From contig CM041465.1 in NCBI GenBank assembly GCA_023213395.1, positions 33,177,741 to 33,241,740 of the forward strand: a stretch of DNA of 64,000 nt. The letters run 5' to 3'. Below, piece after piece: positions 22,756-33,593 of this stretch. The notes under the pieces were generated by a model. The model did not search any database, was not told the origin of the DNA, and worked only from the letters and a program-made list of their open reading frames with translations. The position numbers were made by a program, and so were the translations under genes. Every line of letters begins with the position of its first letter. Positions within the stretch are counted from its first letter, which is position 1. This DNA comes from Cycas panzhihuaensis. Lineage: Eukaryota > Cycadophyta.

Positions 22756-23734
22756 AAATGTAATGCTAATAAGTGAGTAAGGATACTAGATATTTCTCTA
22801 ATCCAAGTGTTTTTTACCTAGTTTTATAATAGGCTTTTAAGCCTTATACAAAGAAGGAAGAAAATTTCTTCACTTTTTTTTTAATACAAAAAAAAAAAGT
22901 AATCTTCATTAAATCAGCAATAAGTTTCTCCCATGATAACAAAATAGAGTGCTGGTTTTTGTGATGCAAACTAGACTTAGATATTTATCTTTAGGAAGTT
23001 GAATTAGGTCCAAATGAGTTCTGAAAATTGTTTTGCAGTCCTACAAAGTTAGGAAAATATATTTTTCCAAAATTCTTAATAAAAATAACTACTCTTCACT
23101 AAAATAGCAATAACTTTCTCATATGACATCAAAATTAGGTATCAATTTTTGTGCTAGAAAGTAGACTCAGAGCCTCATCTTTAACAATTAGAATTAGGTC
23201 AATTGGAGCTCTGTAGAAGGATTTGTAGACCTATAAGTAAATTTTATTTCTACAGAAATTTTAGCTTTCTAATATCCCATTAACACATGATACCATATGA
23301 AATTTCCATCATTTTTGGATCACCAGGGTCCTAATATGGGCAAGGTGAGAGCATACAATGATTGATATTTTAAATATCTCTAAATTCTTTAAAAAAAAAA
23401 AAGGTAGAATCTCCCATTATAATCATTCTTCTAAAAGCTAGAAAAATTTCGGCAGTATTTCCCCTTGTTAAATGGATAAAAAGAGGGGAAAGAAAAGAAG
23501 AATGAGGTAGCATAAATGTCCACTAAAGGATTGGAATCCTTGGGCCTTACAACTCCTTGTATTACGCTTCCAAATCTATAAAAGAGAAAGGGAAAATAAA
23601 TTATATAAAATATGCTATGATAATAACTTAAAAATATTTTTAAATCCACTTTCACAATCTCCTTTACTACATGGATTGTGGGGGAGAAGGAAGTGATGGC
23701 TCCATTACAAGTGAAAGTGAAGAATATGAAGGGA

Positions 23735-23750
23735 GTCAGCACTGATACCA
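23735..23750 (-). other. Element C primer binding site
   Basis: On the minus strand it reads TGGTATCAGTGCTGAC, two bases from the LTR end. It resembles the initiator tRNA-Met site, with one change in the first 12 bases. Confidence 0.85.
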
Positions 23751-23752
23751 CA

Positions 23753-24050
23753 TGAAAAGAGTGGATCTATCCTTCATATCCATGTACTAAATAGAAAGGC
23801 AAACATGGAAGCAAGAGAGACTTGAGAGAAAGAAAGTTGCTCTCACAAAATAGGGAGGTAAGAATGAGCCTCCTCTATTGAGCTTTTACTTTTATATTGA
23901 GAGAGGGAGCATTAGAGTTAGGTGAAATGAAATTATACATAATGCACATAAAAGTGCATTTCACTTAAGTGATTTAATTTAAAGTTCACGTAAGACCATT
24001 TTTAGAAATAATTAACTAATATAATGACCTTGTGATATTAACCTTTTTCA
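23753..24050 (-). repeat. Element C 5' LTR
   Basis: 298 bp, tgaaaagag...tttttca on the plus strand, partner of 13015-13311. Confidence 0.95.
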
Positions 24051-24055
24051 GTGTT

Positions 24056-25080
24056 TGCCATCTCTTTTAAACTAAGTTTGATTGTATAATTGCAAGTGCA
24101 AGTAAACTCAATCTCTTAATTGAAATTCCCATTTATTTCTTTGTTTATTTACTTGTTGCTTCATTTAGTTATAAGCCAAGTTGATTTTTTCCTTCAATAT
24201 CTTAAGTATCTCTATCATTTATTGTAGATGCTCCTCCATTGCTTGAATTCTAGAATTTTCTATGACATACTTCTTAAGAGATGGTGATTCATACCCATAT
24301 AATACCTGGAAGGGAGTTATTTTTGTTTCCATATGGTAAGTAGCATTATACCACCATTCTGCCATGGGAAGCCAATGATGTCATTAATTTTTTTTATCTA
24401 ACATGTAGCATCAAAGATATCCTTTTAAACATTTGTTAATCACCTCTATTCATCCATTTATTTATGATTGGTATATTATGCTCATTATAAACTTGGTGCA
24501 TAATGCTTCAAAGAGCTTAGTCCAAAAGATGCTTGTGAACTTTGGGTCCCTCTCACTTACAATCTTCTTAGGGATTCCATGGAGCCAATGCATCTCTTTT
24601 AAGAAGATCTCGACAATAGGTAGACTAAATTCTATAACAGTGAGTATACTTTGTTAATCTATCAACAACTACAAAGATAGCATCCTTCCCCTCTAATTTT
24701 GGAAATCTTATGGTGAAGTCCATGGATATTTCTTCCTATCTTTGATTTGGTATAGGAAGTAGTTGTAATAGACTAGGCACCTTGGCCATTTTACCTTTTT
24801 GCCATTGGCACACTTCATAAGCTATAACCTATATTTTAGTATCTTGCTTGAGACCATTCCAATAGAAGGATTACTTAATTCATTAGTAAGTCTTTAGGAA
24901 CCCAAAATAGCCTACTATTAGAGAGGCATGTACATTATGTAATACCATCTCCATAATCTTGGAATTGAGACTAAGATATATTCTATTTTTGTACCATAGG
25001 ATGTTTACTACCCATGAAAATCCTTTATGACTATCTTAATCAATTTGTAAATCATGTATCATTTACTTTATCTTAGTGTT
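24056..25080 (-). pseudogene. pol: Element D integrase core
   Basis: On the minus strand near 24735-24650 it reads [20 protein letters not shown], then [10 protein letters not shown], the gypsy integrase core with the first catalytic Asp in MDF. Further downstream an ERDPKF-like block (about 24550) holds the second Asp region, in a different frame. The N-terminal zinc-binding half (24750-25050) is badly decayed. The C-terminal part continues beyond element C at 12648-13009. Stops and small indels are frequent. Confidence 0.82.
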
Positions 25081-25249
25081 TTTTTCCCACTCTTCCCTTA
25101 CCTCCTCGATCCATGAAGAGGTAAGTATTGTTAATACATATAATACAAAATCTTCTTCTTTTCATAATAGGGCATTAGCTACTACATCTTCCTTTTATCT
25201 TTTGTGTATGATTTCAAAATTAAAATCTTACATTTTAGAGAACCATTTT

Positions 25250-26480
25250 TATTATTCCTTAGAAGCTACCCTTTGGTCGAGAAAGTACTTTAAACTATTG
25301 TGGTCTATCTTTATTTTGAAATGGATTTTGAGTAAATCTTAGTGCCATTTTTGAATCACTTATAGGATTGCCATCATCTCCTTTTCATATATAGGCTTGA
25401 TTGTATCCTTAGGCTTCATCTTTTAGTTTTTAAATGCTATGGGCCTCCCTTCTTGCATGAGGACTGCTCCAATACCTTATCTTGAAGCATCACATTTGAT
25501 GGTGAATTCTTTAATAAAGTAGAGAGTTACTAGAACTAGGGTGGTAATCATGGATACCTTTAGGCTTCCAAAGGCTTTAGTAATAACATCTATCTATAGG
25601 AATGAATCCTTCTTTAACAACTATATCAAGGGTGTTATAACCATGGCATACCCTTTAATAAATTTTTGATCATATCCTATCAAGCCTAGGAATCCACATA
25701 CCCCTTTAATGTTTTTAGGCTATGACTAATTTACTATAGATTTCATTTTCCTTGGGTCGACCTTAACTCCTTCCCATGAAATGATATGCCCTAAATACTC
25801 CACTTATTACCTTTTAAAGTTACATCTTGATCATTTTGCAAAGAGTTTATTGTCTTCTAATAACTTTAAGACCTTCTTAGCATGTTAAAGATGTTCTTCC
25901 TTTGTCTAATTATATATTAAGATGTCATTAAAAACACCAGGATAAAATTACTTAGATAAGGTTAAAAGATTTTGTTCATGAGCCCTTGGATTATGGCTAG
26001 TGCATTAGTTAAGTTAAAAGGCATAACAAAGAATTTATAATAGCCCTCATAAGTGCAAAAAAGTTATTTTGTGAGCATCAGCAGCCTTGATTCTAATTTA
26101 GTAATACCTAAATTTTAAATCCATGGTGGTGAAAAGGATTTCTCCATTCAATTCATCTAATAACTCATCAATCAATAGCATGGGGAATTTATCTTTAATA
26201 GTAATTTTATTTAATTCTCGATAATCCACATATGTATGAAAGGATCTATCCTTCTTTCTAACTAGTATTACTAGTATCGAAAAAGTGCTTTTACTTTCGC
26301 TAATGGCCTCAACTTTAAGAAGTTCATACACCAACCTTTTAATTTCATTCTTTTGCTGATAAGGATATCTATAAGGTTAGATTCTAGGTGGATTGCTACT
26401 AATAATGAGTTTAATGGCTTGATTTTGTTCCCTTTTTGGAGGAAGCCCCTTATGACTCTCTTTAAAAATCTCACTATATT
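25250..26480 (-). pseudogene. pol: Element D reverse transcriptase and RNase H
   Basis: The clear block 26098-26334 reads YELLKVEAISESKSTFSI, VDYRELNKITIKDKFPMLLI and DELLDELNGEILFTTMDLKF, the fingers and palm of gypsy RT with the first catalytic Asp in TTMDL. The F/YxDD box near 25930 survives only as F-N-D after a one-base shift, so a catalytic Asp is gone. Connection and RNase H remnants extend to about 25250 with multiple stops. Confidence 0.82.
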
Positions 26481-26599
26481 TGAATAACTCTTTTTCTAAT
26501 TTTAGTATTAGGATTTTGTCTTTAGGAAAATCTTCCTCCCCAAGTAACTCATGTTATTCTAATACATAGCATTTGGCTATAAGTCTTGTTCCTCCTTAT

Positions 26600-27010
26600 G
26601 TAAGAAGCTTCTCCATCATATGTGAATTGATGACTTGTGATAATGCTAGGGTAATTTCATTGAGTTGGTATTATTACCCTCCTGAGCTGAAGTAAATGAA
26701 TAGTTCCTCCAGAGTTAAGTTGAGAAGTTCCTAATGTTTTTAGCCACTACACTCCCATAACCATATTGATCCCTCCCACTAGAATGACATACATTAAGGA
26801 AGCCAATTAGTAATCCCCTATAGTCATTTTAATATTATGACATTTACCTCCATAAGCTAATGTCCTGCCATTGACAACTATAACTTGAAAATTCTAAGCT
26901 GGGTAAGGAAAATAATTTAATTCTTCTATAAGTTTCATATTAATAAAATTATATGTACTTCCTAAATTAATTAAGATAACTACCTATTATTTCTTGATGT
27001 ATCCTATAAT
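26600..27010 (-). pseudogene. pol: Element D protease remnant
   Basis: Between gag and RT the minus strand carries a decayed retropepsin-like region, ending in a block resembling GVxWLKTLG near 26750. The catalytic triad cannot be read. The assignment rests mainly on position and that block. Confidence 0.5.
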
Positions 27011-27239
27011 CTTTAAGGTCTGTGGAACTGCAATCCCTGCTAAAACATGGACAGATATTATAGTTGTGTCGTCTTCTTTAGTATTTAGTGGCTCTAGAGC
27101 AATGTCATCTCCTATAATAGCTTCTTCAAGATCTTCTTCCTATCTATCTTCAATGATGAATAATCATCTTTCTGAATATTTGTGGTCTTTATTCCACTTC
27201 TTATTGCATCAAAAATAAATACCCTTTAGTATTTTCTCA

Positions 27240-28038
27240 TCTATTTATTTAGTTGTCATCCTTCATACTATAAGAAGGTATGGGTTTCTTTTTCTTTACC
27301 CATCCTATTGCATCTCTAGGTAGCCCTATTTTTAACTTCAATTTGTTAAGTTGCTATGATTACTTCTGCCATGACACTTAGTTTTAACAAGTACAATTCA
27401 TATTATATATCTTCTTTCAAACCCCAATATAAAGCTTGAGTAGCTTTTTATTACTAAGATGATCAACTAAGGTGGCTAATTTTTGGTGTTTTGTAATGTA
27501 TTCTAATATTGTTCCTTCTTATTTAAATTTAGTCAACTGGCTAAAGTAGTCATCATCCTAAATATTATCAAATTACACTTAAAGGTCCTCCATAAAGTTC
27601 TCTCACTCATTCAATAATTCCTTACACTTTTTCTTTATCCATTGATACCACTGAAGGGTTTTAATTCCATATGTAAGAAGGTAATATGATTTTTTTATTA
27701 AATGGCACTTAGTGAAGACTAAAATATGGCTCCATTTAGCTGAACCAAGTCCTAACATCTTTTCCATTAAATTTCATGATTTCCACTATAAGGAGATAAT
27801 TAGATTGCAGCCCTCTCTAGTCATAGTGATCACCTTCACTCCTTATCTTATCCTTACCCTTCCAAGATCCCTCATTATATTTTTGTAATGTCATCTAAAT
27901 TATAATAACTTTAAGGGTTTTATCAATCTATCCAATCTAATTTTTAAACTTAGCCATCCTATTGTCCATTTCTCCTCAATGGTACACCATGGTATCATTG
28001 AGATGCTCCCTCCACTTGGGCTTGATCTTTTGGGCCAT
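27240..28038 (-). pseudogene. gag: Element D gag
   Basis: It starts at an ATG at 28036-28038 (MAQKIKPKWREHLNDTMVYH), an N-terminal pattern seen in chromovirus gags that begin with a coiled stretch. Near 27800 it reads MKFNGKDVRTWFS, the conserved gag core (F-x-G-x-D-x-x-x-W), then KKIILPSYMELK. Later parts (27600-27250) are riddled with stops. It encodes the capsid and RNA-binding protein. The start is well placed, about 0.9 kb after the primer site. Confidence 0.78.
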
Positions 28039-28196
28039 GGTTACAAGACTTGATTAGAGCTAAATGTTTGCTTTATAAAAGGTTTCTAGGATTAAGGTCT
28101 CCTTAGGTTATTTTCCCTAAAGTATAAGAGTTTTTTTCCCTCTTTTCTTTCTTTAAGGATTGAGATGTCTTTAGGCAGTTTTCCCTAAGTACCAAA

Positions 28197-28262
<66 letters not shown>

Positions 28263-28912
28263 ACACACACACACAGATGCATACATACAAATATGGCAAG
28301 CTTACTTGATTTTCCCTAAAATAACCACAACTAAGGTTTGGTCACTGGATTCAAACTAATGAAGACTAATGATATAGGACTTACTATGTTTGGGGTCTAT
28401 GGGCTCTCTTATATATTGATCCCATTCATAATAGTAATTAGCCTAATCTTTCATAACATTAATTATGGAGGATCATTTATACTTGTAGCCACACAGTACC
28501 TATCTCTGAGGTATGTGGAGAGTAACTTCCTAGGGCTAACTACTTATCGGTGCACCATAGATGACAAATGATCGATAGTTACCTAAGGATTCCTATCTAG
28601 GCTTCTCATGTCCTATAGAGCCCTCCTATATACATGCCGGTATAAGGAGGCCCGCTTCTATAGTTAGGTTCTATCTAAGGTTTTTAGTCAAGAGTATAAT
28701 CTCATATGCTTCATGCAAGGGTGAAAAAGCCACAATATGCTATGCCTAAAATGACATATCCCTGTGATATTTTAAGACCCCTAATATAGGATCTCTATCC
28801 TAGACCAACTAAACAAATTTTGAACAACAAAGTAAACTACTATAAATTACCAAAAATAGAAATGACAAAGTTATAGAAATAGAAATATGAATACCTTAAT
28901 GGCACCTCCTAG
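28039..28912 (-). other. Element D leader
   Basis: Non-coding region between primer site and gag, including the (TC)n(AC)n microsatellite. The ORF at 28338-28571 on the plus strand has no similarity that I recognise and lies antisense to the leader. Confidence 0.6.
28199..28276. repeat. Compound microsatellite (TC)n(AC)n
   Basis: TC repeats to about 28228, then AC repeats to about 28276 with one AT interruption. Located inside the element D leader. Confidence 0.96.
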
Positions 28913-28930
28913 ATTATTGCTTGGATACCA
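28913..28930 (-). other. Element D primer binding site
   Basis: On the minus strand it reads TGGTATCCAAGCAATAAT, two bases after the LTR end. It resembles the initiator tRNA-Met site with two changes in the first 12 bases. Confidence 0.82.
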
Positions 28931-28932
28931 AT

Positions 28933-29226
28933 TGTAATAAATCTAAATTAAAAGTGCAATCCAAAATGCACATGATAATACAAGAGTAAAAAATGCATAT
29001 AAGAGCATAAGAGCATCAGTAATCACTCATATCAATGAGCCTCTTCAAGGGGGCAATCTTCAATACATAAGATCATAATACTCAATGGTGATCCCACTCA
29101 TACATTACATACATATATATAGGGCTATTAAGGCCACTCATCTCTTAGACTTATGCATGTGGGAAAATTGCACGAAGAGTAATGGAAGATTTAAGAGGAA
29201 GAGTGATAAGGATCAAGTTCTTAATA
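28933..29226 (-). repeat. Element D 5' LTR
   Basis: 294 bp, partner of 12338-12632. Its right end reads TA where the partner has CA. Confidence 0.94.
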
Positions 29227-29822
29227 GCATCATACATAGAATTTCATCCCATACTACCCCTAGGTAATTGGGTAATCAAGGACTTAATAAATCCTTAGTC
29301 TTTATCCTTAAAAAGATAGTTAAAGTCTTAATAAGATTCGAACATCTAGTTATACATTACACTTTGTGTTGATTATCTGTCCATCTAGACTACTACAAGC
29401 ATGACCCTATTTTTCCTCATGTATAGGTCAAAGGTAATCCTTCCACTTAAAAAAAAAAAAGTTCCTTTGCTCAAGGTGTCTTCTAAAGGATATACTAACA
29501 AAAAATTATATCAAGAACCTTCCTATTAGACCTTGAGGCCTTAGGCAAAGCATGCCTCGTGGTATATAAATAAAATCCCACCTTTAAAGTCAAGGTTTAA
29601 ATCACTCACCATAGATACATATAACTTTGAAAGTTTTCCCCTAGGGACAATGTCTTTACACTAGAGTATTTATGCAATTAGTTATTTAAATTTATACCTA
29701 AGTGGGTTGGGCCCTTTGTGGTACTTAAAGATCTTTCTAATAGAGCCTACAAGATTACCACACTTAAAGGGCTCAAGTTTTAAAAATATGTCAATTGATA
29801 ATTTCTAAAAAAGTACTTCATT
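29227..29822 (+). pseudogene. pol: Element E integrase, second part (after element D)
   Basis: The frame resumes right after element D's target duplication with RISSHTTPR, stop, then GLNKSLVFILKKIVK. This aligns with the region around QENGQVESFNKTLVNILKK in element H's integrase. It continues with FLLDLEALGKACLVVYK near 29520-29570 and, near 29695-29820, FKFIPKWVGPFVVLKDLSNR followed by AYKITTLKGLKF. These match H's LLDLEALDKRHLAAY and FKPRWVGPFVIIETLGNGAY. The catalytic Glu region is damaged. Together with 12114-12337 it forms one integrase split by D. Confidence 0.88.
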
Positions 29823-30560
29823 TAACTAATAATGATTAGTATAAGTTTAAACTACCACACAACTCTAAAATAAGCCTAAATTATCTTAGGACATACCACA
29901 AACCTAAACTAGAACCTTGCTTCAAAATAAAGGTAAACTAACCAAGCTCCTCCATAAGTAAAGATTGGACCAAAGCTCCCCTATGAATATGGATTAACCA
30001 TCACTCTCAAATGATCTAAAACTTCCCTTTTCCCCTTAGACTTGCATTAGGGGGTATCATACTCCCTGATGAATATAAACCATAACCTATACTCTATCAT
30101 AAGTATAAATGGTTATATGTAGATACTATCTATAAAATCAAAAAACTTCAAAAACCCCAAAAATACTTTACTTTAAAAATAGAATAAACTTTTTTTTTAT
30201 TTCAGTCTCATCTGATATCATATGTATATTATAAATAATCCATAAGATATGTATAAATTACATGCATGCTGTGAAAGATAAAGCAAATAGCAAAAGTCAA
30301 ACATCGATATAGGTCATAACATTAGGGAGCTCATGTTTCTTTAAGGGTGTATAAATTCTCTAACAAGTTATAAGAACTCACACCCCAGCCTCATAAAGTG
30401 GGCTTTCCTCTCCTAAGAATAATATAATATATATGGAGTAGTCAATACGCCTCACCATCTTTAAGATCCTCCTTCCTTGAAAGGTCTATTATTATGGCAC
30501 CTCAAACTCTATAATCATGGGTGCCTAGATGAGCTAGCCTAGTTGGCCTTGCCTCGGGCT
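29823..30560 (+). other. Element E region between integrase and antisense ORF
   Basis: No domain recognised. I looked for a second RNase H here, as in element H, and did not find one. Confidence 0.5.
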
Positions 30561-30589
30561 TGTCCCCTTCTTGTCTTGTCATCTCTATA

Positions 30590-31290
30590 TAGGTGTATAT
30601 ACGTGAGTACCCTAACATAATGGCCATCAACTTTATGGACTTTTATTATCTTATGATAATCTAATCCTTCTCTATACTCAACTCCGCAACTACCTAATCT
30701 CTCTCTATAAGGGCTCAATCCCTCTTTACTTAGAGTTGTTCCCTCTCAATAGTTAGGTCCTCGACTCTAGTCTATAAGGTAACTATATATGCCTTTTGTC
30801 TAGTTACTATTGTAAGTGGGGGCACTACCTAAGCTACTTAACCTTGAAGCTAAGTTATAATCCCTTAAAGCTAAGTGGTCATAGCCTTATGTTAGGTAAT
30901 CATTAGCTAATTCACTACCTATATATCCACTACCCTCATCAATGGCACAAATACGATTATATGGGGTCAAGCCAAAGTTAGGAGCCCAATTTTTATCATA
31001 AGAGACTACCTCTTCTAATATACCTCAAGAAGCATTGAGTCTAATACTTGGCATACAAAATTTGACATAAACCTATCAAGCTCCATAACACAAAATAAAT
31101 GGAGATCAATCATGATCTAATGATAAAGTGGCAAAATAATAAATCCAAATTGAATAAAAGCTAAAAATGGAAAAGAGTGTAGGTTGAGAGTGAACCATTT
31201 GCATTGGCTTGCCCATTGCTAACCTCCTCCACTCCACTGCCTATAGCCTACTCCTAGCCACCAATACCCTTTCCAACTACTCCATCACCA
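30590..31290 (-). pseudogene. Element E antisense coiled-coil ORF, decayed
   Basis: On the minus strand, about 30970-30600, one frame reads as heptad-rich sequence with many stops: MTT, stop, GIITQLQG, then IVTRQKAYIVTL, stop, TRVEDLTIEREQL, stop, VKRD. Charged and hydrophobic spacing suggests a long coiled coil in which most stops are TAG or TAA. It runs opposite to E and lies between integrase and the LTR, the place where Tat-group gypsy elements often carry antisense accessory ORFs. Its function is unknown. Confidence 0.55.
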
Positions 31291-31296
31291 CCGACA

Positions 31297-31967
31297 TGAT
31301 GTAGGAGCATTAGGAAAAAAATGTTAAATGTTAGTTTCCTAGAAATGGCATAACCTTTTAATCTATAAACAAAAGTATGGATTATTTCATATCATAATGA
31401 TCATATCAAAAAGTTGATTAGTCTCTAAAGGAGCTTGTTACTTTAGCTTAAAATCTCAAATTATGTTTTATCTTAATAAAACATTATGTAAGTACCTAAA
31501 ATTATAATTTATGTCTTTTTACTAATTTTATAAAAATTTACAAGAACCATTTTCTTTATTTAAGGGATTAATTTCTATTAATAATATTTCCATAGGACTC
31601 ATGATATGTTTAGCTACCCATGGGTCAATTTTTAAGTAAATTAGAGAACTTTAAAATTTTTACTAAAAATAATAATAGTTAGGACTTTACTAAAAATAAA
31701 AAGTTTTTTATTTGAGAGCTTTTTCACTGTAAGCCAATTTCCTAATTTTAAGGGATAGTAGTTAGAATTTGTGCATAGCCAAAGGCCTTAAATTTATTTG
31801 CTTTTAGTATGAGAAAAACTAAGCTTTTTAGTCTCGTTAGTTTTTGGAAGAGAAAGATAAAAAGTTTTGAAGAGCGATGATTTTGTAAAGCTTGGTTTTA
31901 TTTTCACTCTAAGATACTTAGTTTATCTTTACAGGCATATATTGTTGAAGGAATTACTACTCTATCA
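31297..31967 (+). repeat. Element E LTR copy 1
   Basis: About 671 bp, starting tgatgtaggagcatt and ending ctctatca, followed after two bases by a decayed primer site (taatatcaaagc). It aligns with copy 3 at 61472-62136 and partly with copy 2, which is interrupted by element G. Confidence 0.8.
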
Positions 31968-32215
31968 TCTAATATCAAAGCATAGTTAAATCTAAGAGGA
32001 GAGGAAATATTGACCTTTATTTTTGCACCCCTTAATATGGATCAAAACTAAGGCCTAGTTTATAGATTATTCAATTACCTACAGTATGAAAATAAGGAGA
32101 CAACTACTAAATGTTCACATAATATCCCTTTAATCAGCTTTGTAAATGTATATAAAAATTAATGTATAATATTTACATGAGAAAATGGTTTATTCTGAGC
32201 TTTTTATATCTCATG
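31968..32215 (+). other. Element E primer site and leader, copy 1
   Basis: After the primer-site remnant the sequence runs through atggatcaaaactaaggcct and ends near aaaatggtttatt. The same leader recurs at 60818-61050 and 62137-62375. Confidence 0.78.
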
Positions 32216-32693
32216 ATAAGCAATCATCACTTGATTCACCACCTACATATCCATTGCCCTCATCAAGGATGTAAATACTACTATATAGGGTCAAGCTAAA
32301 GTTAGGTGCCTAGCATCTACCATAAGATGTTGCATCTCCTTATATGCTTAGGGAAGCATCAAGTACAACACTTAGAATATGAAATTTGACATAAAAATTT
32401 ACTAAAAATAATAACAGTTAAGATTTTACTAAAAATAAAAAGTCTTTTATTTGAGGGTTTTTTTGCTCTAAGTAAGTTTCCTAATTTTAAGGGATAGTAG
32501 TTAAGATTTTTAAATGGATAAAGGTCTCAAATTTGTATATTTTTAGTATGGTAAAAACTTAATTTTTTTGTTTTGGTAGTTTTTAGAATGGAAAGAAAGA
32601 ATTTTTTAAAGAAATGTATTCTTGTGAAGTTCGGTTATATTTTCACTCTAAAATATTTAGTTTTTCTTTGTAAGAATGTGTTGTTGAAGGAAT
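32216..32693 (+). repeat. Array copy 2: antisense-ORF end and partial LTR
   Basis: 32216-32400 repeats part of the region upstream of LTR copy 1 (catcaaggatgtaaatac, then gcatcaagtacaacactt). 32400-32693 repeats the 3' part of the LTR; the LTR's first part is deleted. The copy is cut by element G at 32693 and continues at 60805. Confidence 0.8.
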
Positions 32694-33170
32694 TGATATG
32701 CAAGTATCTAGACCTTCATCATAACTTAAACCACTTTTCATTTTTTAGTCATTTTTCTCTAAATTTTAGGTTCTACTAATCGAAGCATAACTTTCTACTC
32801 AGTGGTCAAAATTTAGTCATTTATGTGCCAACTCAAAGGTCTATTCGAGTAGAACAAGTGAAAATGGCCTACAATTAGGCCAAAGGATCCATTGTAGGCA
32901 TATAGCTTTTTAGCCAAAAAATACTTCAAATTTCTTAAAAATTAAGATTTATTTTATATATCTAAAAAGAGGAGTTAATTTTAGACTACTTTTCACTTTT
33001 ATATAATAACCCTTAGTAATCTAGTTTTTCTTAGTAGGACTTAATTTAGAAATATGGTTTTTATTTAGTATTCTAGATAATTGAGGAGAATTTAGGGTTA
33101 GGGTTAGAAGCTTTTGGACTTTCTACCTTTACTTTTATAAATATACTTTTAGATTATCTTTTGGTAGATT
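32694..33170 (+). repeat. Element G 5' LTR, first part
   Basis: Starts tgatatgc and aligns with 60215-60690, including the string aggttctactaatcgaagca. Ends where element F enters at AGATT. Confidence 0.88.
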
Positions 33171-33578
33171 TGTTATGTTATACCTAATGTTATCTTTTAT
33201 TATATAGTAAATTGTATTATTACAAAAGTTTATTGTATTATTACAAAAGTTTGGAGATTTGGCCAATTGTGTAAATCAACGAACTTCTCTCCTATTTATT
33301 CCAGAATCTTTCAAATATTTGCTGGTTGGAATATTGGGGGAGACAATATTCTGTTGGTACGTAGGTAGAAGGTTAGATTAATTAGAGAGGGAGGATGAGA
33401 TCCTCAACCTGCTACATTGTATATTCATCATTATTATGATTATATAATACTTATTTCAAAGGTGGTTTTTTATCCCCTAAAGGGGTTTTCCACTTGCCAG
33501 ATCTGGTACACATGTCTATGCTTATGAATGGTTTGTTTTCATTTACATTGAATCATTGATTACACCCTCTCTCCAACA
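33171..33578 (+). repeat. Element F 5' LTR
   Basis: 408 bp, tgttatg...ccaaca, partner of 39827-40235. Confidence 0.95.
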
Positions 33579-33593
33579 TGGTATCAGAGCAGG
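33579..33593 (+). other. Element F primer binding site
   Basis: tggtatcagagcagg directly follows the LTR, a standard initiator tRNA-Met site. Confidence 0.94.

Larger units (their letters stand above)
21646..23734 (-). other. Element C 5' leader, about 2.1 kb
   Basis: Non-coding sequence between primer site and gag (on the minus strand). It contains three tandem 69-bp units (21807-22005) and a cluster of ttggagtgc-type short repeats (22672-22755). No protein similarity was found. It is long for a copia leader. Confidence 0.6.
13010..24055 (-). mobile_element. Element C: Ty1/copia element, 11 kb with nested element B, TSD GTGTT
   Basis: LTRs at 13015-13311 and 23753-24050 are flanked by GTGTT at 13010-13014 and 24051-24055. 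The minus-strand order is LTR, primer site, long leader, gag, protease, integrase, RT, RNase H, polypurine tract, LTR, which is the copia order. Removing element B leaves about 7.7 kb. It lies inside the integrase of element D. Confidence 0.95.
12333..29231 (-). mobile_element. Element D: Ty3/gypsy chromovirus, 16.9 kb with nested insertions, TSD GCATC
   Basis: LTRs at 12338-12632 and 28933-29226 are flanked by GCATC at 12333-12337 and 29227-29231. On the minus strand the order is LTR, primer site, gag (from 28038), protease, RT, RNase H, integrase, chromodomain, polypurine tract, LTR. Element C interrupts the integrase. Removing C leaves about 5.9 kb, a normal chromovirus size. Stops in every domain show it is inactive. 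Confidence 0.95.

Noticed and set aside
28338-28571. Hydrophobic 77-codon plus-strand ORF
   Set aside because: Antisense to the leader of element D, with no homologue that I recognise.
29823-30560. Second RNase H in element E
   Set aside because: Searched by eye for TDG, NEAEY and ADxL blocks on the plus strand and found none.
33091-33107. Telomere-like tttagggttagggttag
   Set aside because: Only about two units, inside the LTR of element G; the other LTR has a degenerate version, so it is LTR sequence.
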